The notes under the pieces were generated by a model. That model was not told the DNA's origin, ran no database searches, and saw only the letters and a program-made list of their open reading frames with translations. DNA of 64,000 nucleotides from Pseudomonas graminis. Lineage in GTDB: Bacteria > Pseudomonadota > Gammaproteobacteria > Pseudomonadales > Pseudomonadaceae. Below, in pieces: positions 7,869-16,306 of this stretch. Made by a program: the position numbers and the translations under genes. How positions within the stretch are numbered: position 1 is the stretch's first letter; every line of letters begins with the position of its first letter. The DNA is taken from positions 224,784 to 288,783 of the forward strand of contig NZ_MTSB01000008.1 of the NCBI RefSeq assembly GCF_002093745.1, given 5' to 3'.

Positions 7869-9191
7869 ATGCCGAATAACAAAAATGCATCGCTGGGCAA
7901 GATTCATCGGTTTTCGTGGGTGTCGTTGTTGGTGTGCTGGATGATCTGGATTCTGAATGCCTATGACCGCGAGATTGTATTGCGCCTCGGCCCGACGATT
8001 TCCAAGCATTTTGAGTTGTCTGCGGATCAGTGGGGGACGGTGGCCACTGTCGTCATGCTCGCCTTGGCCGTTCTCGATATTCCAGGCTCCATCTGGAGCG
8101 ATCGTTACGGTGGCGGCTGGAAGCGGGCGCGTTTCCAGGTGCCCTTGGTGCTGGGCTACACCGCTCTGTCTTTTCTTTCGGGGTTCAAGGCACTGAGTGG
8201 CAGCCTTGCCAGTTTCATCGCATTACGGGTGGGTGTGAATCTGGGGGCTGGCTGGGGCGAACCGGTCGGGGTCAGCAATACCGCTGAATGGTGGCCAGTA
8301 GAGCGTCGCGGTTTTGCCTTGGGCGCACACCATACCGGCTACCCCATCGGCGCGATGCTCAGCGGCATCGTCGCCAGCTTCGTGATTACCACGTTCGGTG
8401 AGGAAAACTGGCGTTATGTGTTCTTCTTCGCTTTCGTGGTTGCGCTGCCGTTGATGATCTTCTGGGCGCGTTATTCCACGGCCGAGCGCATCACTCAACT
8501 GTATGTGGACATCGCCGCCAAAGGCATGACCCCACCGGACAGCACGCCGTCAACCAACGTCAAAGGCCAGGTCTGGAAGTCGGTCAAAGCAACGCTGAGT
8601 AACCGCAATATCGCCCTGACAGCCGGCAATACCCTGCTGACTCAAGTGGTGTACATGGGCGTCAACATTGTCTTGCCTGCCTACCTGTACAACATCCTCA
8701 ACCTGTCGCTGGCCGAATCGGCAGGGATGAGCGTGGTGTTCACGTTGACCGGTATTCTTGGGCAATTGATCTGGCCCTCATTGTCGGACATCATCGGCCG
8801 GCGCATCACGTTGATCATCTGCGGGATATGGATGGCCGTCAGCGTCGGTGCCTTTTACTTTGCCAACACCATCCTGATCGTTATCGCTGTGCAATTGCTT
8901 TTCGGTCTGGTTGCCAATGCTGTCTGGCCTATCTACTACGCCGTCGCGTCCGATTCTGCGCAACCCTCTGCAACGTCGACAGCCAACGGCATCATCACCA
9001 CGGCGATGTTCATCGGCGGCGGTATCGCGCCGGTATTGATGGGCACACTGATATCCATGGGCGGCGGCTGGACCAGCCTCAGCGGTTACACTGTGTGCTT
9101 CTTCGTGATGGCGGGCTGCGCAGTGGGCGGGGCCTTTCTGCAATTGTTTTCCCATCGTCCCGAGTTGCCGACGGAGCAGCCGAGCGTTTGA
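7869..9191 (+). CDS. MFS transporter, probably the organic-acid importer of the operon
   Basis: A 440-residue major facilitator protein with about 12 hydrophobic helices. It has an A-type loop between helices 2 and 3 (GSIWSDRYGGGW) and the corresponding loop in the second half (PSLSDIIGRRITL). It starts at ATG 7869 behind GGAG. Its place at the end of the GntR-SDR-BKACE-lactonase operon suggests uptake of the substrate, probably an organic acid or lactone with protons. AATAACAA just inside the coding start is a third candidate Hfq/Crc site. Efflux cannot be excluded from sequence alone. Confidence 0.92.
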   Translation: MPNNKNASLGKIHRFSWVSLLVCWMIWILNAYDREIVLRLGPTISKHFELSADQWGTVATVVMLALAVLDIPGSIWSDRYGGGWKRARFQVPLVLGYTALSFLSGFKALSGSLASFIALRVGVNLGAGWGEPVGVSNTAEWWPVERRGFALGAHHTGYPIGAMLSGIVASFVITTFGEENWRYVFFFAFVVALPLMIFWARYSTAERITQLYVDIAAKGMTPPDSTPSTNVKGQVWKSVKATLSNRNIALTAGNTLLTQVVYMGVNIVLPAYLYNILNLSLAESAGMSVVFTLTGILGQLIWPSLSDIIGRRITLIICGIWMAVSVGAFYFANTILIVIAVQLLFGLVANAVWPIYYAVASDSAQPSATSTANGIITTAMFIGGGIAPVLMGTLISMGGGWTSLSGYTVCFFVMAGCAVGGAFLQLFSHRPELPTEQPSV

Positions 9192-9591
9192 GACCGGAGA
9201 CCAGGATTGCGCACGGCCTCGATGGATAAGTGTATATCGAGGTCGGTGCCTGCCTGCAAACCTGAAGTACGACGCGGGCACCTGACCCCAGACGCGCTCG
9301 GCGGGATGAGTCTGATCTGAGAGACAACACTCCCTGCCGCGCCGTAAACGCTTAGTTGGGGTTTTCTCACGACATTCCATCTTCCCTGTTGTATGCCCCG
9401 ATTTAACGGTACAGGCCTTCCGTATAAAGGTATTAACCAAAAAGAATGAAGTATTAATAACGCATCTAAAGTCTGACTTTATCGGTCTTTAAACCTTTAA
9501 TGTTGCTCATCATTTAAAAAAATTAATCCATTTTTATCAACGGGTTATGCGTATTTTTGCGTTGATTGATAGTGGGATTAGAGTTAACTCC
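9192..9591. other. Intergenic region between the BKACE operon and a chemoreceptor
   Basis: No gene is supported here. A 7-bp inverted repeat (CCTCGAT 9217-9223 with ATCGAGG 9236-9242) may end the operon but lacks a T run. From about 9430 the DNA becomes AT-rich and contains the perfect palindrome TAAAGTC-T-GACTTTA at 9467-9481, a possible regulator site for the chemoreceptor. Confidence 0.45.
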
Positions 9592-9618
9592 TAAAGTTAA
9601 TCAGCGACCGGACGACAT
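9592..9618 (+). promoter_or_regulatory. Sigma-28 (FliA)-like promoter for chemoreceptor
   Basis: TAAAGTTA (9592-9599), 11 bases, then GACGACAT (9611-9618) resembles the FliA consensus TAAAGTTT-N11-GCCGATAA. The -35 matches 7 of 8 and the -10 matches 5 of 8. It lies about 110 bases before the receptor start. Confidence 0.45.
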
Positions 9619-9725
9619 CATGGGTGTCGAAACGACATCACTCGCACGGGATAGTTCCAAAAACCTTTAGTGCGACTCACAGCTCACCCCATGCCACGGA
9701 AGGGCACGGTTCAGGATCGCCAATC

Positions 9726-11348
9726 ATGTTCAGCAAACTCAGCATCTCGCAAAAGCTGTACCTAAGTTTTGTCGCTATCGTCGTGCTCATCGGCGTGCTG
9801 GTGGCAAGTGCGTACAGAGGCTTTGAGCAGGTCGAAGACGCTACCAGCAGTAACGTCCATACCTACCAGGTGCTGAGCGACGCACAGCTGGCTCTGGAGC
9901 AACTGATCAATATCGAGACGGGCATGCGAGGCTTTGTCATTGCTTCGAAAGATGCATTTCTTGAGCCGTTGGTCGCGGGTGAGAAGCGTTTTAACGAAGA
10001 GCTCGAATCGCTCAAACGCCTGACAGCGGATAATGCCGAGCAACAGCGTCGTCTGACCGCATTGGGGGATACTCAGAAGCGCTGGCTCAATGAAGATATC
10101 AATCCGATCATCGCTTTGCGTCGGGATTTGACCGCACGCAATATGCCCGATGACGAGTTGGATGCACGTATTACATCCGGTGCCGACAAGGCCAAGATGG
10201 ACAGCATGCGTGCGCTGCTGGCCGAAATCAGTGGTACAGAGAATAAGCTGTTGGCGCTGCGGACCCAGAACATGGCGGACGCCAAGCACCTCGCTATCAT
10301 GATTCTGTTTTGCGGTGGCCTGGCGGCTGCACTGCTCTCTGCCATATTGGCGACGGCGCTGGGGCGCAGCACCACGGCACGCCTGCAAGCCGCTATCGAT
10401 GCCGCAACGGCCATCGCCAATGGCAAGCTCGATACGGTGATTGACACCAGCAGCCATGATGAACTGCCAAAGGCCTTCGACCGCATGCAGAATCGTCTGC
10501 GGGAGATGATTCAACAGATCAGCCGCGCATCCAATCAACTTGCACTCGCCGTGCAGCAGATTTCCGGTGCCTCCGAGCAGCTTTCCGGGGCCATTCAGGA
10601 GCAATCCAACTCTGCTTCGATGATGGCAGCGACGATCGAGGAACTGACGGTCAGCATCCACCATGTGTCCGAAAATGCTGACGAAGCCCACCAGATTGCC
10701 AGCCGTTCAGGCGAGCAATCCAAGGAAGGGGCTCTGGTTATCGAAAACACCTTGTCCAGCATGAACGGCATTGCCAAGACTGTGCAGCATTCGTCCGCGC
10801 AAGTTGCCGACCTGGGGCAGCACTCGGAGCACATTTCGTCGATCATCAGCGTGATTCAAGGCATCGCCGACCAGACCAACCTGTTGGCGCTCAATGCGGC
10901 CATTGAAGCGGCACGTGCTGGTGAGCAAGGGCGAGGTTTCGCAGTGGTTGCCGACGAAGTCCGTCTGCTGGCGCAGAACACGGGCAAGTCGACCAAAGAG
11001 ATCGCCGGCATGATCGAAAAAATCCAGGCGGGTGTACGGGAGACGGTCGAAAGCATGCGCAGTGGCGTCATCGAAGTGAACAGCGGTGTAGAGATGGCCA
11101 GCACCGCAGGTAGCGCAATCGTCGAGATCCGCGACAGTTCGAACAAAGTCCTGCAGGTTGTCGATCAGATATCCTTTGCCTTGCGCGAGCAGACAGTCGC
11201 CAGTCAGGACGTTGCGCGCAGCGTAGAACGGTCCGCGCAAATGGCGGAGCAGAACAATATGTCGGTGCAGGAGTTGCTCAAGACCAGTGGCGGTTTGAAC
11301 GCCTTGGCCAGCAGTCTGCAACTGGAAGTCAGCAAGTTTCAGCTTTAA
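9726..11348 (+). CDS. Methyl-accepting chemotaxis protein with CHASE3 sensor
   Basis: A 540-residue transmembrane chemoreceptor. A first helix ([18 protein letters not shown]) leads into a periplasmic helical domain of about 150 residues containing [14 protein letters not shown], typical of CHASE3. A second helix (near residues 190-212), a HAMP linker and the cytoplasmic signalling hairpin follow, with the tip [20 protein letters not shown] that contacts CheA and CheW. ATG 9726 is chosen because the protein then begins with the membrane anchor; in-frame codons upstream would add a non-homologous tail. No CheR-binding pentapeptide is present at the C-terminus (VSKFQL). Ligand unknown. A strong terminator follows. 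Confidence 0.94.
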   Translation: MFSKLSISQKLYLSFVAIVVLIGVLVASAYRGFEQVEDATSSNVHTYQVLSDAQLALEQLINIETGMRGFVIASKDAFLEPLVAGEKRFNEELESLKRLTADNAEQQRRLTALGDTQKRWLNEDINPIIALRRDLTARNMPDDELDARITSGADKAKMDSMRALLAEISGTENKLLALRTQNMADAKHLAIMILFCGGLAAALLSAILATALGRSTTARLQAAIDAATAIANGKLDTVIDTSSHDELPKAFDRMQNRLREMIQQISRASNQLALAVQQISGASEQLSGAIQEQSNSASMMAATIEELTVSIHHVSENADEAHQIASRSGEQSKEGALVIENTLSSMNGIAKTVQHSSAQVADLGQHSEHISSIISVIQGIADQTNLLALNAAIEAARAGEQGRGFAVVADEVRLLAQNTGKSTKEIAGMIEKIQAGVRETVESMRSGVIEVNSGVEMASTAGSAIVEIRDSSNKVLQVVDQISFALREQTVASQDVARSVERSAQMAEQNNMSVQELLKTSGGLNALASSLQLEVSKFQL

Positions 11349-11390
11349 GCATCGAAAGACGGATCGGTAGCAGGACCTGCTGTAACGAAA

Positions 11391-11430
11391 ACGCCCGGCA
11401 TCAGGCAATAGGCTGATGTCGGGCGTTTTG
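11391..11430 (+). terminator. Rho-independent terminator after CHASE3 chemoreceptor
   Basis: AAAACGCCCGGCATCAG pairs with CTGATGTCGGGCGTTTT across an eight-base loop, with one mismatch. T residues end the second arm. This is a classic bidirectional-looking terminator. Confidence 0.85.
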
Positions 11431-11488
11431 CTGTCTGCGCTGTTAGGGTTCAGTCCTACCCAAGCGTGCGCAATGTTCTGGCCGCCGG

Positions 11489-11821
11489 CATGAGGCTGGA
11501 ATCTGTGCGCTATTCAACGCGGGTTACACGATGTCAGACGGTTATTCGGACGTTGCCGAAGCTAATCATGAAGCGCCAGAAGGCCATTATCATGGCTACT
11601 GCTTCTATCACGGGCAGGATGTCGAGCGTGTGGTTGAAGGTGGCGAGTTGATGATTGCCTTCGGCGCACTCGACGATGATCCCGCGCAGAGCGTCGGTGT
11701 TGGTCAGACCGTGTGCGAGGCGTTGAGGGCTGCCGGTTTTCAGGTGACCTGGAATGAAACGGATGAACAGCGCATCGAGATTCATGCAATGAAGTGGCAG
11801 CGCAGGCAGGAGCAGGACTGA
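11489..11821 (+). pseudogene. DUF6891-like protein, 5' end missing
   Basis: From ATG 11531 a 96-codon frame contains YHGYCFYHGQDVERVVEGG and IAFGALDDD, which look like the conserved C-terminal part of DUF6891 proteins. The frame is open back to the TAG at 11444. The codons just before the ATG (GICALFNAGYTMSDG) also read like protein, so homology seems to extend upstream of any start codon. There is no ribosome binding site at 11531, and the preceding terminator leaves no room for the usual N-terminus. I read it as a 5'-truncated remnant. A short functional form starting at 11531 is the alternative. Function unknown. Confidence 0.5.
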
Positions 11822-11833
11822 CGCCTTCCTGCT

Positions 11834-12133
11834 TCAGCGCTGCGCCAGAATACTCCCCAGCAGCCCGGGAAACCGGCTCTCCAGCACCTGAGTCCTCAGA
11901 GAGTTCATGTGTGTGGTGCCGATGTTCCGGGTGTGTACAAGCCCTGCGTCGCGCAACACGCGGAAGTGATGGGACATGCTGGACTTCGGGCGCCCGCCGT
12001 CCAGCTCCCCGCAGGTGGCCTCGGCCACGTCTGCCAGGCAACGCACAATGCCCATGCGCACGGGGTCACTCAAGGCGTACAACACGCGTTCAAGGGTCAG
12101 GTCTTCAGGTTCGGGGTGTAGGAAGGTTCGCAT
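11834..12133 (-). CDS. ArsR-family (winged-helix) transcriptional repressor
   Basis: A 99-residue ArsR/SmtB-type regulator. It has the helix LALSDPVRMGIV-like segment (YALSDPVRMGIVRCLAD), the recognition helix KSSMSHHFRVLRDAGLVHTR and the wing GTTHMNSLR. The metal-binding ELCVC motif of ArsR is absent (ATCGELDG has a single Cys), so a small organic ligand or redox signal is more likely than a metal. It is divergent from xenA across 94 bases that contain a perfect 7-4-7 inverted repeat. ArsR/flavin-oxidoreductase pairs of this kind are common in proteobacteria and suggest that it represses xenA. Confidence 0.92.
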   Translation of the reverse strand: MRTFLHPEPEDLTLERVLYALSDPVRMGIVRCLADVAEATCGELDGGRPKSSMSHHFRVLRDAGLVHTRNIGTTHMNSLRTQVLESRFPGLLGSILAQR

Positions 12134-12170
12134 GGGGGCATGATATCAAGGCTTCCGTTCATTGCCATAG

Positions 12171-12188
12171 TTCGATTACCATCGAACA
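12171..12188. promoter_or_regulatory. Operator palindrome between arsR-type gene and xenA
   Basis: GTTCGAT at 12171-12177 and ATCGAAC at 12182-12188 form a perfect inverted repeat around TACC. It sits 39 bases before xenA and 37 bases before the divergent regulator gene, so one bound dimer could control both. Confidence 0.65.
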
Positions 12189-12227
12189 AGTAAAATCCAA
12201 AGTCATCTGGCCCACGGGAGCTTTCCA

Positions 12228-13319
12228 ATGTCTGCATTGTTCGAACCCTTCAAACTGAAAGACGTCACGCTGCGCAACCGAATCGCCATTCCGCCGATGT
12301 GCCAATACTCGGCAATCGACGGGGTCGTCAATGACTGGCACCACGTCCACCTTGCCAGCATGGCGCGTGGTGGTGCGGGTTTGCTGGTGGTTGAAGCCAC
12401 CGCCGTTGCACCGGAAGGGCGGATCACCCCTGGTTGCACCGGTATCTGGAACGACGAGCAAGCCCAGGCATTTGTGCCGATTGTCAAAGCCATCAAGGAC
12501 GCAGGTTGCGTGCCGGGTATCCAGATCGCCCACGCGGGCCGTAAGGCCAGCGCCAACCGTCCGTGGGAAGGCGACGATCATATTGTCGCCTCCGATTCGC
12601 GTGGCTGGGACACCATCGCCCCCTCTGCGATTGCCTTCGGTGCCAACCTGCCCAAAGTACCGCGTGCGATGACCCTCGAAGACATCGCTCGTGTTCGTCA
12701 GAACTTCGTCGATGCTGCCCGTCGCGCCCGTGATGCCGGTTTTGAATGGATCGAACTGCACTTTGCCCACGGCTACCTGGGGCAGAGCTTCTTTTCCGAA
12801 CATTCCAATCAGCGTACCGATGAATACGGCGGCAGTTTCGACAACCGCAGCCGTTTCTTGCTTGAAACACTGGCTGCGGTGCGTGAAGTCTGGCCGGAAA
12901 ACCTGCCGCTGACGGCACGTTTCGGGGTGATCGAATACGACGGTCGCGATGAGCAAACACTCACTGAGTCCATCGAGCTGGCCCGTCGTTTCAAGGCCGG
13001 TGGGCTTGATCTGTTAAGTGTCAGCGTTGGCTTCAGCACGCCTGATGCCAACATTCCGTGGGGACCCGCGTTCATGGGCCCGATTGCCGAGCGTGTGCGT
13101 CGCGAAGCGGCTATTCCCGTGACCAGCGCCTGGGGCTTTGGCGAGCCGAAACTGGCGGAAGACGCAGTTAAATCAGGTCAGCTCGATCTGGTCTCGATAG
13201 GTCGCGCGCACCTGGCTGATCCGCATTGGGCTTATTTCGCTGCGAAAGAGCTGGGCGTCGAGAAGTCTGCCTGGACCTTGCCTGCGCCTTACGCTCACTG
13301 GCTTGAGCGTTATCGCTGA
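12228..13319 (+). CDS. xenA: Xenobiotic reductase A-type old yellow enzyme
   Basis: A 363-residue FMN-dependent NAD(P)H:flavin oxidoreductase that reduces activated C=C bonds such as enones, quinones and nitro compounds. Its length equals P. putida XenA and the sequence closely follows what I recall of it. Active-site residues are present: Cys25 and Tyr27 in PPMCQY (Cys25 tunes the flavin), the substrate-anchoring His pair and Tyr in HFAHGYLGQ, Arg/Asn in FDNRSRF, and Trp in SAWGFG. The product is cytoplasmic. It is divergent from an ArsR-type repressor with a palindrome between them, so induction by electrophiles is likely. A terminator follows directly. Confidence 0.93.
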   Translation: MSALFEPFKLKDVTLRNRIAIPPMCQYSAIDGVVNDWHHVHLASMARGGAGLLVVEATAVAPEGRITPGCTGIWNDEQAQAFVPIVKAIKDAGCVPGIQIAHAGRKASANRPWEGDDHIVASDSRGWDTIAPSAIAFGANLPKVPRAMTLEDIARVRQNFVDAARRARDAGFEWIELHFAHGYLGQSFFSEHSNQRTDEYGGSFDNRSRFLLETLAAVREVWPENLPLTARFGVIEYDGRDEQTLTESIELARRFKAGGLDLLSVSVGFSTPDANIPWGPAFMGPIAERVRREAAIPVTSAWGFGEPKLAEDAVKSGQLDLVSIGRAHLADPHWAYFAAKELGVEKSAWTLPAPYAHWLERYR

Positions 13320-13329
13320 TCGCCAGTTG

Positions 13330-13364
13330 AAAAAGGGGCGGCTCCTTTCGGAGTCTGCCCCTTT
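13330..13364 (+). terminator. Rho-independent terminator after xenA
   Basis: AAAGGGGC and GCCCCTTT form the outer stem, with an inner GGCTCC/GGAG arm. It begins 10 bases after the stop codon. Confidence 0.8.
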
Positions 13365-13744
13365 GATTCAGCCGCAGGTTTACACGTAACCGCTTACTTG
13401 CGCTGCCCGCTTGGCGCAAGACCTCTTGGCTGCACGCCCAAACCACAGCCCACCTCCCGCTTTAAATCCTGATAGCCCGGAAAACGGCACTCGTTCGCCA
13501 CGCGTTTACAGGTCGAACCCGTGAAGCGGTTTTACGGGGCAGGGGATGCCCGTTTCGCCTCGTCGACAGGCGCCATATCCGGGGCTGATGCAGCAACCAA
13601 CGTCACCGGCATTGATCTGGCGCAATGCGAACGCCTTCTCGCTGTTTCAAGGTGACGAAATTAATTTATTTATCGGTGATCCGGCCGATATAGACCTACG
13701 TATGCAGCGCTCTGCTTGCCCAAGCGTTCTGGAACAGGAGCCTC
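13365..13744. other. Intergenic region with a sigma-28-like -10 element
   Basis: No gene is supported here. TTGCGC and GCGCAA near 13400-13425 form a small hairpin. GCCGATAT at 13684-13691 matches 7 of 8 bases of the FliA -10 element, with a poor -35 (TTTA at 13665-13668) 15 bases upstream. It points toward the small membrane peptide and the chemoreceptor that follow. Confidence 0.35.
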
Positions 13745-13831
13745 ATGGACCCGCGTCTCGCTGGACTTTCGTTTTTGCTCACGCTGGGGTGGACCGGTGC
13801 CGTGTTTCTCGTCATCTGGTTTTTCTCCTGA
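13745..13831 (+). CDS. Putative 28-residue single-pass membrane peptide
   Basis: ATG 13745 lies four bases after AGGAG (13736-13740) and opens a 28-codon frame ending TGA. The translation is MDPRLAGLSFLL followed by TLGWTGAVFLVIWFFS, almost entirely one hydrophobic helix, as in many bacterial small membrane proteins. It is too short for standard gene callers. A FliA-like -10 lies about 55 bases upstream, and a soluble chemoreceptor gene starts about 340 bases downstream; these are the only clues to function. The 342 bases between this frame and that receptor hold no other candidate gene. Conservation in related strains would decide whether it is real. Confidence 0.42.
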   Translation: MDPRLAGLSFLLTLGWTGAVFLVIWFFS

Positions 13832-14173
13832 ATCAAGGAGTGTTTTCAGTGTGGGCGTTAGGTATTTGAGGTGCGTTTCCAACCGGTGATCTGACGGATC
13901 AACGGTTGCGTATTGAGTGATAGCCAAGTAGTGGCTCTGGAGATAGCCTGACTCAGGCTGTTCTGAACAGATCGCCTGCCCGCTGAGCAGTTTCGGCGTG
14001 TGGACCTGTTCTCGGTTCTGTAGTGGCCGGAGCTATGGAGGGCATTGAAAAAGACGATTACCCGGCCTGTTTGCAAGGCACCACAGTCCACGCATACCCA
14101 TGCGCAGGGCCGGCAACGACCGGTGTTTCACCCCCAAGAACTCCATAGATATTCACCCGCAGAGTATTTTCAC

Positions 14174-16306
14174 ATGTCGACCTTAATAGAAAGCATCCCC
14201 AAGGACAGGGCCGGATTGCAACTGGACCTTCACTCGTTGATGAAAGCCATCGACAGGTCGCAGGCGATGATCGAGTTCGATCTTGACGGTAATATTCTGC
14301 GGGCCAATAGTAATTTTCTGGAGTGCGTGGGCTATCGACTGGAAGAAGTCGAGGGGCGTCACCATCGCATGTTCTGTACACCCGAGTATGCGTCCAGCGT
14401 CGAGTATTCGACGTTCTGGGAAAAACTCGGCAAAGGTGCCTTCGACGAAGGGCAGTACAAGCGTCTGGGCAAGAACGGTCGCGAGATCTGGTTGCAGGCA
14501 ACCTACAATCCGATTTTCGACGAGCAGGGCAACCCGTTCAAAGTCGTGAAGTTCGCCACTGACGTCACACAGCAACGCAAGACCAACGCCGAGTACGAGG
14601 GCAAGGTCGCTGCGATTGATCGTTCGCAGGGCATCATCGAGTTCGACCTGAACGGCCGGGTGCTGAATGCCAACGAAAACTTTCTCAAAGTGCTGGGTTA
14701 TCGTCTCGATGAAATACAGGGCCAGCACCACCGTATGTTCTGCGACGACGAGTACCTGAACAGTCCTGCCTATCGCGCGTTCTGGGCCAAGCTGGAGCGT
14801 GGCGAATATGACTCCGGCGAATACAAGCGCGTTGGCAAGAACGGCCGCGAGCTGTGGATCAGTGCCACGTACAACCCGATATTCGATCCGGACGGCCGTC
14901 CTTACAAAGTGGTGAAGTTCGCCAACGATGTCACCGAGAGTCGTGCCCGTCAGGCCGAGCAAGCTGGCAAGGTCACCGCCATCGAGCGTTCTCAGGCGGT
15001 GATCGAGTTCGACCTGACCGGCAAAGTGCTGCATGCCAACCGTAACTTCCTGTCGGTGTTCGGCTACGAGCTGGACGAAGTCGTCGGTGAACACCACCGC
15101 ATGTTCTGTTCCGAAGAATTCGTCAGCAGCCTGCATTACCGGGAGCTTTGGGAAAAACTTGGCCGTGGCGAGTACGACGCCAACGAGTACAAGCGTAAGC
15201 GTAAGGACGGCAAGGAAATCTGGATTCAGGCGACCTACAACCCGATCTTCGATGCTCAGGGCAAACCCTACAAGATCGTCAAGTTCGCCCTGGACGTGAC
15301 CGAGGCCAAGGAAACCAGCGTCGAGGACCAGGGCAAGGTCAACGCCATCGACCGCGCCCAGGCCGTCATCGAATTCGACATGGCCGGAAACATTCTTGCG
15401 GCCAACGCCAACTTTCTCAAAGCGCTGGGTTATGGCCTGCAGGAAATCAAGGGCCAGCACCACCGGATATTCTGTGAAGAAGAGTATGTGCGCGGGACTG
15501 CTTATCGTGAGTTCTGGCACGGGTTGGGGCAGGGCGAGTTCTACTCGGGGCGCTTCATGCGTGTCAGTAAATATGGGCAGAAAATCTGGATTCAGGCGAC
15601 GTACAGCCCGATTTTCGACCACGATGGCCTGCCATTCAAGGTCGTCAAATTTGCCACCGATATTACCTGTCAGGTCGAGATGGAGCAGGCGATTGAAGCC
15701 AAGACCCGTGCGATGGGCGAGTCGGTAAAAGCATTGATGAGTGCCATTTCCTATGTGGCACAGAGCACCGACACGGCCACCGAACTGGCCAGGCTGACGC
15801 GCGAGCAGGCCAGCAGCGGCTCGCAGACACTGGTCAAGGCGTCTGATGCAATGGGCATGATTGCCAAGTCGGCTGAGGGTATTCAGGACATCATCCAGGT
15901 GATCAGCGAGATCGCCAGCCAGACCAACATGCTGGCGTTCAACGCTGCCATTGAAGCGGCCAGAGCCGGTGAGCATGGTCTGGGCTTCTCGGTCGTTGCC
16001 GATGAAGTGCGCAAGCTTGCCGAGAAGTCCTCGCGGGCCACCAAGGAAATCAACAAGCTGATTCTTGAAACGGTGAGCCGGATCGAGTCAGGCAACGAGA
16101 TCTCCCGTAGCGCCGGTGAGGCGTTTGAGCACATTGTGGAAGGCGTGATGCAGACCACTCAGGCCATCGACGGGATCAACACCGCGACCGAGAAACAGCG
16201 CCTGTCAGCGCAGGAAGTTGAAGCGTTGATCACTGAGCTGCACAAAGCCAACCTCACCGGCTACACCGAAACACTGGACAAGGTGTCCGTCGGACAACCT
16301 GCATGA
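14174..16306 (+). CDS. Soluble chemoreceptor with four tandem PAS domains (BdlA-like)
   Basis: A 710-residue methyl-accepting protein with no transmembrane helix. Four PAS repeats begin near residues 25, 147, 269 and 391 with an exact 122-residue period. Each starts AI(D/E)RxQxxIEFD, contains HHRMFC (HHRIFC in the fourth) and ends with a YNPIFD-like strand and VVKFAxDVT. The signalling domain (about 560-690) has the tip [20 protein letters not shown]. The repeats resemble BdlA, the two-PAS biofilm-dispersion receptor of P. aeruginosa, but are doubled. PAS domains of this type bind heme, flavin or small ligands. ATG 14174 is preferred; a TTG at 14045 behind GGAGG would add 43 unusual residues. 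It overlaps a CheW-type gene by four bases. Confidence 0.93.
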   Translation: MSTLIESIPKDRAGLQLDLHSLMKAIDRSQAMIEFDLDGNILRANSNFLECVGYRLEEVEGRHHRMFCTPEYASSVEYSTFWEKLGKGAFDEGQYKRLGKNGREIWLQATYNPIFDEQGNPFKVVKFATDVTQQRKTNAEYEGKVAAIDRSQGIIEFDLNGRVLNANENFLKVLGYRLDEIQGQHHRMFCDDEYLNSPAYRAFWAKLERGEYDSGEYKRVGKNGRELWISATYNPIFDPDGRPYKVVKFANDVTESRARQAEQAGKVTAIERSQAVIEFDLTGKVLHANRNFLSVFGYELDEVVGEHHRMFCSEEFVSSLHYRELWEKLGRGEYDANEYKRKRKDGKEIWIQATYNPIFDAQGKPYKIVKFALDVTEAKETSVEDQGKVNAIDRAQAVIEFDMAGNILAANANFLKALGYGLQEIKGQHHRIFCEEEYVRGTAYREFWHGLGQGEFYSGRFMRVSKYGQKIWIQATYSPIFDHDGLPFKVVKFATDITCQVEMEQAIEAKTRAMGESVKALMSAISYVAQSTDTATELARLTREQASSGSQTLVKASDAMGMIAKSAEGIQDIIQVISEIASQTNMLAFNAAIEAARAGEHGLGFSVVADEVRKLAEKSSRATKEINKLILETVSRIESGNEISRSAGEAFEHIVEGVMQTTQAIDGINTATEKQRLSAQEVEALITELHKANLTGYTETLDKVSVGQPA

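Noticed and set aside
13546..13869. A 107-codon plus-strand frame covering the small membrane peptide in another frame.
   Set aside because: It lacks a ribosome binding site and protein-like composition. The 28-codon frame inside it has both.
14183..15976. A 597-codon open frame antisense to the four-PAS receptor.
   Set aside because: It mirrors the G+C-rich codon pattern of the real gene, has no ribosome binding site and contains no protein motif. Similar long antisense frames oppose most receptor genes in the window (for example 49607-51691 and 41878-43551).
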